Below are positions 58,414 through 64,000 of a stretch of DNA of 64,000 bases, piece by piece (the first letter of the stretch is position 1; each line of letters begins with the position of its first letter). A program made the position numbers and the translations under genes. Location of the stretch: NCBI RefSeq assembly GCF_001687335.1, contig NZ_MAGO01000009.1, forward strand, positions 62,001 through 126,000, given 5' to 3'. Under the pieces are notes generated by a model. That model was not told the origin of the DNA. It made no database searches and saw only the letters and a list, made by a program, of their open reading frames with translations. Source of the DNA: Dissulfuribacter thermophilus (GTDB lineage Bacteria > Desulfobacterota > Dissulfuribacteria > Dissulfuribacterales > Dissulfuribacteraceae).

Positions 58414-60984
58414 ATGATCAAGTTCAATTCTATAACGAGTAAGATCAAAGCATTTGTCTGGATTATAGGGATCGTAACCTTCACATTGGTCTTTTTGGTC
58501 ACGGCCTATTCTGAAATGGACCTCTTAAAAAAAGAGTCCAGTTTAGAAATGAAAAGACTGTTTGCCTCCTGTGATGCCCTTATAAGGGATTATTTTTACA
58601 GAGATCACAGGTTACTGTCCTTTATAGCCTCACAGGCCCCTCTTGGTCCTGATGAGGCTGTAAAACGATATTTTAAAGAGGCTATGTCCAGTCTCTACGG
58701 AGACATAGACTATGTAGTATTGGATAAATCCGGACGGATATTAATGGTGGGTAAACCTGAATTAAAGCAATATGTTGGTCTCGATATGTCAGGTATAGAC
58801 TATGTGAAAAACAATTTGTCCATATCAAAAGTGCATCAATCTTTTTTTTCCTCTAGACCTGTTATCACCTTTTCTTATCCTGTAAGAGGTGGGAAAAGAC
58901 TCCTAGTTGAAAGGGATTTGGAAGGATTGAGTACTGTAATTGGCAAAATAGCAGTTCCTTTGATTAAAGGTTCAGTAATATTTGTACTAACTTCTTACGG
59001 AACTGTCGTCTATCATCCAGATAGGGATTTGATGAAAAGAAGAGAAAATTTGAAGTACGATTTTGAACAATTGTCTGGTCCAGATAAATACGGCCTTTAT
59101 AGACTGATTTTTAATGGAAAAGAATACTGGTGTTATAAAGAGGCATTGTCAATGCCTAAAGGATGGCATTTTTATGCGATCATTCCTATGAGAAATATTA
59201 TGCTATACATATGGCATAATATATGGCCCATTTTGTTTGCAATTTTTTTAATATTTTTTATTGCTCTAGTTGGAGTAGATAAAATTATATATAAATGCTT
59301 AACCAAATCCATTAAAGAACTATCGGATTGGCTCATTAAAATTGATCCCTCGAATTCAGAAGACTTTTTCTCTTCTAAACAAATGAGCCATAATTCATCC
59401 TGTATTGAGATCGAGTCCATTATTGAAAGCATAAACAATTTATTGGAAACAATTTATGAAAATAACCAGGAATTATTGAAGAGAGATCAACAACTTAGAA
59501 CGATTATTGAATCTGCAGCGGATTGGGCATATTGGATAGATGAAAACGGCCACTTTAAATATAATTCGAGGAGATGTGAAGCAATTACAGGATATTCTCA
59601 AGAAGAGTTTCAAAAAAATCCCGGACTGATTTTTGAAATAGTTCATCCAGAAGACAGAAAGCGCTTTGAAGACCATTTTCAGCGCATCCAGAGCGATTTA
59701 CCCCATGAGCCATTAGAATTTCGTATAATAAGAAAGGATGGGGAAATCAGGTGGATAAGTCACAATTGTACCAGGATCTTTGATAGCAAGGGGGCCTTTC
59801 TTGGTATAAGAGCAAGCAACCTCGATATTACAGATCAAAAACATGCCTCAATAGAGCTTGCAAAAATAGACAAACTTGAGTCACTTGGTGTGGTTGCGGG
59901 TGGAATAGCCCATGATTTCAATAACTTGTTAACTGCTATTTTGGGGAACGTCTCTCTTGCCAAAATGCAGCCAAATCTTGACACTAAGGTATATGAAAGG
60001 CTTGAGGCTGCAGAGAAAGCGAGTCTTAGGGCCAAGAGTTTGACTCAGCAACTATTGACCTTTGCTAGAGGGGGCTCTCCCATAAAGAGATTGTCTTCCC
60101 TCAAAAAGATCATACTAGAGACAACCGATTTTGTCTTAAAGGGATCTAATGTGGCATGTAGATTTGAATTTGCTGAGGATCTGTGGGCCGTCGAAGTCGA
60201 TCCAGGGCAATTCAGTCAGGTAATTCAAAACCTCGTTATGAATGCCGACCAGGCAATGCCCAATGGCGGGACTATTACAATAAAGGCCCAAAATATAGAA
60301 ATAGAAAACAAACACCACAAATTTCTTTCAATTGGCAAATATGTATTGATCAGCATAGAAGATCAAGGAGTGGGTATACCAAAGGAACATCTACCCAAAA
60401 TTTTTGATCCATATTTTTCCACCAAGGAACAAGGAAGTGGCCTGGGACTGGCAGTGTGTTTCTCTATCATAAGAAAACATGGTGGATATATTCGAGTAGA
60501 TTCTGAGCTGGGTAAGGGGACAAGATTCGATATATATCTTCCTGCTGCCCAGACTAAATTGGAAAATGGTGAGCACAATGAAAGGCTCCCTTCCACCCAT
60601 ATCGAAAGAAAAAGGATATTAGTCATGGATGATGAAAACAATATCCTAGAACTCTTGAAGGAAAGTCTCAATTACCTGGGCTATGAAGTGGAGCTCACTC
60701 GAACCGGAGAGGAGGCCATAAAATGCTATGAAAATGCCATGAGGGAAGGAAGGCCTTTCGATGCAGTCATTATGGATGTTACAATACCAGGAGGGATGGG
60801 AGGAAAGGAGGCAGTAAAGATTCTTCTTGAAAAGGATCCATCAGCCAGGGTCATCGTCTCGAGCGGATATGCAAAAGACGATATCATAACAAATTTTAAA
60901 AAATACGGTTTCTGCGAAGCCTTAGTAAAACCTTATAAACTGGAAGAACTCAGTAATACTTTGTTGAAAGTGCTATCTGAATAG
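58414..60984 (+). CDS. Hybrid sensor histidine kinase (Cache-like, PAS, kinase, receiver)
   Basis: 856 aa from ATG at 58414 (TTG at 58408 overlaps the upstream stop). TM1 near 11-30, extracytoplasmic double-Cache-like domain to about 262, TM2 near 268-290, PAS domain (IIESAADWAYWIDENGHFKYNSRRCEAITGY), H-box GGIAHDFNNLLTAILGN (His about 502), HATPase with DQGVGIPKEHLPKIFDPYFSTKEQGSGLGLAV, and a C-terminal receiver with the phospho-acceptor in VIMDVTIPGG. Likely partner of the binding lipoprotein just upstream. Confidence 0.92.
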   Translation: MIKFNSITSKIKAFVWIIGIVTFTLVFLVTAYSEMDLLKKESSLEMKRLFASCDALIRDYFYRDHRLLSFIASQAPLGPDEAVKRYFKEAMSSLYGDIDYVVLDKSGRILMVGKPELKQYVGLDMSGIDYVKNNLSISKVHQSFFSSRPVITFSYPVRGGKRLLVERDLEGLSTVIGKIAVPLIKGSVIFVLTSYGTVVYHPDRDLMKRRENLKYDFEQLSGPDKYGLYRLIFNGKEYWCYKEALSMPKGWHFYAIIPMRNIMLYIWHNIWPILFAIFLIFFIALVGVDKIIYKCLTKSIKELSDWLIKIDPSNSEDFFSSKQMSHNSSCIEIESIIESINNLLETIYENNQELLKRDQQLRTIIESAADWAYWIDENGHFKYNSRRCEAITGYSQEEFQKNPGLIFEIVHPEDRKRFEDHFQRIQSDLPHEPLEFRIIRKDGEIRWISHNCTRIFDSKGAFLGIRASNLDITDQKHASIELAKIDKLESLGVVAGGIAHDFNNLLTAILGNVSLAKMQPNLDTKVYERLEAAEKASLRAKSLTQQLLTFARGGSPIKRLSSLKKIILETTDFVLKGSNVACRFEFAEDLWAVEVDPGQFSQVIQNLVMNADQAMPNGGTITIKAQNIEIENKHHKFLSIGKYVLISIEDQGVGIPKEHLPKIFDPYFSTKEQGSGLGLAVCFSIIRKHGGYIRVDSELGKGTRFDIYLPAAQTKLENGEHNERLPSTHIERKRILVMDDENNILELLKESLNYLGYEVELTRTGEEAIKCYENAMREGRPFDAVIMDVTIPGGMGGKEAVKILLEKDPSARVIVSSGYAKDDIITNFKKYGFCEALVKPYKLEELSNTLLKVLSE

Positions 60985-61019
60985 TCAATTTCTCAAAAAG
61001 GGGTCTATTTACTCTAGGA

Positions 61020-61841
61020 CTATCCTTTAAGAAGGGGAGATGAATTGCATAGTGGGATCCTCATTAGGTCTTCTGCCAAGAACACCTGGCCCTTGAATTC
61101 CCTCCTCAACGGACTCAGAAGGTCCGATTCATCGCAGTCCGGGTAAAAATGAGTCAACAGCAATAGATCAGGTCCAGCAATTTGTGCAATCTTTCCAGCC
61201 TCGCTTGGGGTAAGGTGGCCCTGGACCTTTTTACCCTCAGGCCTGGCGCATTCGAGTATCAGAAGGTTTACTCCTTTTGCAAACTCTGCTAGTTCAAGGG
61301 AAAAGTCCGTATCTCCAGACACCACAACGCTATTTCCTTCTTCATCTTCAATCCTGTATGCAAGGCTGTTGGGGGTATGTTCTAGTGGCAGAGTCGAGAG
61401 TGTAACAGGTGGCATCTGGATCGAGGCCTTCATATGGTTGGGAATTTCTTCCAAGATTACCTTGTCTTGTTCTGGTTCGATCCAATGTCCAAAGGCCTTT
61501 TTGAGGCCATCCATGAGTTCAAGCAGGCCAATGGATGCCATTATCTTTACTGGCCTTTTGCGTGAAAAGCCTGGTGCATATTTTGTGGCAAATATGTATG
61601 GAACAAGCTCACCTATGTGGTCCGGATGAAAGTGAGTGTAAAGTATGAGATCTATCTCATCATATTTTATACCGGCACGTAAAAGCTGCCTCAGTGTGCC
61701 TGAGGCACTGTCCACCATGATGGTAAATGTCTCTTGGGTGAGGGAAGAAGACTGGGTCAATACGCGAATGAGAAGACCAGGGCCTGAGCGCTTCAATGAT
61801 GGAACGCAAGTTCCTGAGCCTAGGACGATGACTTCAATCAT
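61020..61841 (-). CDS. MBL-fold hydrolase, RNase Z-like
   Basis: 273 aa metallo-beta-lactamase fold. Zinc motif THFHPDHIGE, then VVSGDTDFS, LILECARPEG, GHLTPSEAGKIAQ and LLTHFYPD follow RNase Z/ElaC order, but the tRNA-binding flexible arm is not evident, so a general phosphodiesterase or hydrolase is equally likely. It starts just beyond the heptamer repeat that overlaps hisC's end. Confidence 0.85.
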   Translation of the reverse strand: MIEVIVLGSGTCVPSLKRSGPGLLIRVLTQSSSLTQETFTIMVDSASGTLRQLLRAGIKYDEIDLILYTHFHPDHIGELVPYIFATKYAPGFSRKRPVKIMASIGLLELMDGLKKAFGHWIEPEQDKVILEEIPNHMKASIQMPPVTLSTLPLEHTPNSLAYRIEDEEGNSVVVSGDTDFSLELAEFAKGVNLLILECARPEGKKVQGHLTPSEAGKIAQIAGPDLLLLTHFYPDCDESDLLSPLRREFKGQVFLAEDLMRIPLCNSSPLLKG

Positions 61842-61843
61842 GT

Positions 61844-61868
61844 CTCCCTTCTACCTTCTCCCTGTTAC
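61844..61868. repeat. Heptamer repeat block overlapping the end of hisC
   Basis: CCTTCTACCTTCTCCCTGTTA is the same motif that ends the units at 41125, 41321 and 45659. Here it supplies the last codons of hisC (VTGRR, stop TAG) and the gap before the MBL gene. Confidence 0.6.
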
Positions 61869-62954
61869 CTCTTTAAGTGCCTCTATACACCTCTGATTTT
61901 CCGCAGGTGTCCCAACTGTTATTCGAATCGATGTTGGGAAGCCATATGCGCTCATGGCCCTAATTATAACGCCGCATCTAAGCATCTTCTCATATATGGC
62001 CTTTGCATCCATACCAAGGTCTACGAGCATAAAGTTGGTATTGGATTTTAATGGTTTGAAACCAAGGTCTTGGAGTGTTTCAAAGTACCAGTCGAGTCCC
62101 TCCCATGTAGCCTGTAGCGTATGCTCGAGATGTTCTCTGTCTTCAAGGGCATTGAGTGCCCCGATCTGGGCAAGGGCATTGACGTTAAACGGCTGCCTTA
62201 CCCTCTCTAGGATAGAGGCAATCTCTTTTGCCATAATCCCATAACCGATCCTCAATCCTGAGAGTCCATAGGCCTTTGAAAAGGTGCGCAGGAATACTAC
62301 CCTGGGATCTTTTCTAAAATAGTCTATCCCAAAGGGTACGTCTTGTTCCCGTACGAATTCACCGTAGGCTTCGTCCAGGCATACTAGGACATGTTCTGGA
62401 AGGGCCTCCAAAAAGGCATTGAATTCGTCGGTCCTTATCACGGAGCCTGTTGGGTTGTGTGGATTGTCTAGAAAAATGAGCCTTGTCTTTTCGTTTACCT
62501 TGGATAGTATTGCATTGAGATCATGGGAATTTTCTCGAAGTGGCACCAGAATGTTTTTGCCACCAAAAACTTGGACCATCTTTCTATAAACGAGAAATGC
62601 CGGATCGCTGGAGATGACCTCGGTCCCTGGCCCTGAGAAGGCATGTATGAGAAACTGTATGATTTCATTCGAGCCATTGCCAAGCACAATATTTTGTGAC
62701 TCCACACCCCAGAGTTCTTTTAGTTTTTCCTTTAAGTAATAGCCGCTTCCGTCAGGATAGCGGTGTATTGCCCCTAGGGCATCTCTAATTGCCTCGATGG
62801 CCTTTGGAGATGGCCCAAATGGGTTTTCGTTTGATGCCAGTTTTATGGCCTCTTCAATGCCGTACTCACGTTTTAGCTCTTCAAGGGGTTTTCCAGGCGG
62901 ATATGGTTCGAGGTCACGAATATAATTTTTTACGTTTTCAATTAGACTCTTCAT
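61851..62954 (-). CDS. hisC: Histidinol-phosphate aminotransferase HisC
   Basis: 367 aa from ATG at 62954. PLP-dependent aminotransferase of histidine synthesis. KLASNENPFGPSPKA, DNPHNPTGS and the PLP-lysine block RTFSKAYGLSGLRIGY are intact. The start ATGA overlaps the rng stop; an upstream ATG at 62987 lies inside rng and is unlikely. A repeat element forms the last five codons. Confidence 0.94.
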   Translation of the reverse strand: MKSLIENVKNYIRDLEPYPPGKPLEELKREYGIEEAIKLASNENPFGPSPKAIEAIRDALGAIHRYPDGSGYYLKEKLKELWGVESQNIVLGNGSNEIIQFLIHAFSGPGTEVISSDPAFLVYRKMVQVFGGKNILVPLRENSHDLNAILSKVNEKTRLIFLDNPHNPTGSVIRTDEFNAFLEALPEHVLVCLDEAYGEFVREQDVPFGIDYFRKDPRVVFLRTFSKAYGLSGLRIGYGIMAKEIASILERVRQPFNVNALAQIGALNALEDREHLEHTLQATWEGLDWYFETLQDLGFKPLKSNTNFMLVDLGMDAKAIYEKMLRCGVIIRAMSAYGFPTSIRITVGTPAENQRCIEALKEVTGRR

Positions 62955-64000
62955 AACTCGTCCTCTACTAATCGAATTTCTTCCCAACCCAGGCTGGGGT
63001 CTCCTTCCACTATTATCTTTGCCTTAAAGCTATTTTCCAGTGATACGAGTTCATTTCTCTTTTGATTGAGGATATATTGGGCCACCTCTGGGGCTATTTT
63101 TACTATTATAGTCTTGGATCTCGTCTCCTCTGCCTTTATAAGTGCGCTCCTCAAATACCTAAAATGGGCGAGGGCAATTGACTCGACATTTTTTACTAGC
63201 CCCCTACCTCCACAATACGGACAGGGATGGCTTACGCCAATTTCAATGGGGGATCCAAGCTTTTGTCGCGCGATCGCAAGGAGTCCAAATTTGCTGATGG
63301 AGGAACAATCGGTCTTGGCCCTGTCTAGTCGCAGACACGCTCTCATCTGGCGTTCCACGAGTTGCCTCGACTTTTTATAGCGCATGTCAATAAAGTCTAT
63401 GACTATTATACCGCTGAGGTCACGAAGTCTGAGCTGTCTGGCTGCTTCTTCAGCTGCCTCGAGATTGGTCTGAAGCGCAGTTTCTTCAAGGTCCTTTTCC
63501 TTTGTGTGTTTCCCGGAATTTACATCAATGCTCACAAGGGCCTCTGTTGGTTCGATTATCAGGAAGCCACCTGAAGGGAGATCCACCCTTCTTGAAAATA
63601 TTTGGTCGATCTGTTTTTCAATGTCGAAGTGGCTGAAGATTGGTTCCTGTTCTGTGTAGAGTTTGACCCTTGCCAGTTGTCTAGGAGATATGACCCTTAT
63701 GAATGAGCGAATTTCATCGTATATTGGTTTTGAGTCAACAATGATCTCTTGGACGGAACTCGTCAGATTGTCTCTTAAAAATCGAATTACTAGGTCTCTT
63801 TCCTTGTATACTGGGCATGGAGCTGGTTCTTTCTTTGCCTTCTTTTTTATGTCTTCCCAGAGCCTAGCAAGATATCTGAGATCCTTTTGCAGATGAGTCT
63901 TGGCAACGCCACTTGATGCTGTCCTTGCAATGACTCCTACGCCTTCTGGGAGTTTCATGCTCTTGAGTATCTCTTTTAGGCGTTTTCTTTCGGCCTCGTC
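62951..64000 (-). CDS. rng: Ribonuclease E/G family protein, 5' end outside the window
   Basis: C-terminal 349 residues of an Rne/Rng endoribonuclease; the frame is open to the window edge (residues DEAERKRLKEILKS precede MKLPEGVGVI). Catalytic-domain motifs: GFLIIEPTEALVSIDVNSGK, IIVIDFIDM and the zinc-link CPYCGGRG. There is no long RNase E-type C-terminal scaffold, so it is the short Rng-like form. The stop overlaps the hisC start. Confidence 0.92.
   Translation of the reverse strand, partial: DEAERKRLKEILKSMKLPEGVGVIARTASSGVAKTHLQKDLRYLARLWEDIKKKAKKEPAPCPVYKERDLVIRFLRDNLTSSVQEIIVDSKPIYDEIRSFIRVISPRQLARVKLYTEQEPIFSHFDIEKQIDQIFSRRVDLPSGGFLIIEPTEALVSIDVNSGKHTKEKDLEETALQTNLEAAEEAARQLRLRDLSGIIVIDFIDMRYKKSRQLVERQMRACLRLDRAKTDCSSISKFGLLAIARQKLGSPIEIGVSHPCPYCGGRGLVKNVESIALAHFRYLRSALIKAEETRSKTIIVKIAPEVAQYILNQKRNELVSLENSFKAKIIVEGDPSLGWEEIRLVEDEL

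Overview
The window reads as bacterial chromosome, most likely from an anaerobic Desulfobacterota-type (former deltaproteobacterial) lineage. The main reasons are a nifH-nifI1-nifI2-nifD-nifK-nifE-nifN-nifB cluster with the two PII-like genes between nifH and nifD, a NifD/NifK pair of the long-alpha/short-beta type, and housekeeping proteins (DUF711/ACT pair, DUF3786, EF-P/EpmA) common in that group. The genus cannot be fixed from the sequence alone.

Layout. 35-4716: housekeeping block (ftsH, tilS, an FKBP-type isomerase, coaE) ending in a complete tRNA-Arg(TCT). 4666-25517: a 20.9-kb genomic island that uses the 3' end of this tRNA as its target; a 53-bp copy of the tRNA 3' half (50/53 identical) marks the far end, and a second 24-bp direct repeat lies just inside each end. 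The left arm (4.8-8.6 kb) is a compact, decaying phage- or satellite-like early region: excisionase-like HTH protein, replication protein O-like gene, VRR-NUC nuclease, and divergent cro-like and cI-like regulators. No integrase and no virion genes are seen. Three genes of this arm each carry one in-frame TAG, and one carries a -1 frameshift.

The island cargo (8.7-21.5 kb) is a putative anti-phage operon: SNF2-type helicase with a DUF3883 end, a membrane-anchored coiled-coil protein, an unrecognised 51-residue protein overlapped by both neighbours, a DUF1156 DNA methyltransferase, an autoinhibited Fic protein with a DNA-binding tail, and a large protein joining a HEPN RNase-like domain to a DUF499 ATPase. 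Truncated AlbA_2 and DUF1156 genes inside it show past cassette exchange. From 21.5 to 25.1 kb lies a graveyard (SRAP, HicB, internally deleted helicase-nuclease) together with an intact VapBC-like pair.

26-40.7 kb: nitrogen fixation. nifA is divergent from the nifH operon, which starts at a textbook sigma-54 promoter; nifI1/nifI2 suggest post-translational switch-off, nifB supplies the FeMo-cofactor core, and a ModE-type molybdate regulator follows. A NorD/CbbO-like VWA protein and its MoxR-type ATPase partner (frameshifted) come next. 40.7-46 kb: small metabolic genes set among several families of non-coding repeats, including a 274-bp element with perfect 17-bp terminal inverted repeats. 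46-64 kb: histidine kinases, epmA/efp, acyP, ligA, rnr (frameshifted), a strongly AT-rich O-antigen-ligase-like gene in a gene-poor stretch, a periplasmic-binding lipoprotein coupled to a hybrid kinase, an MBL hydrolase, hisC and the 3' part of rng.

Three frameshifts lie at short A runs (two of them in the same 11-mer), so homopolymer errors in the source assembly must be weighed against real mutation or recoding. All family names come from motif reading; no database search was possible.
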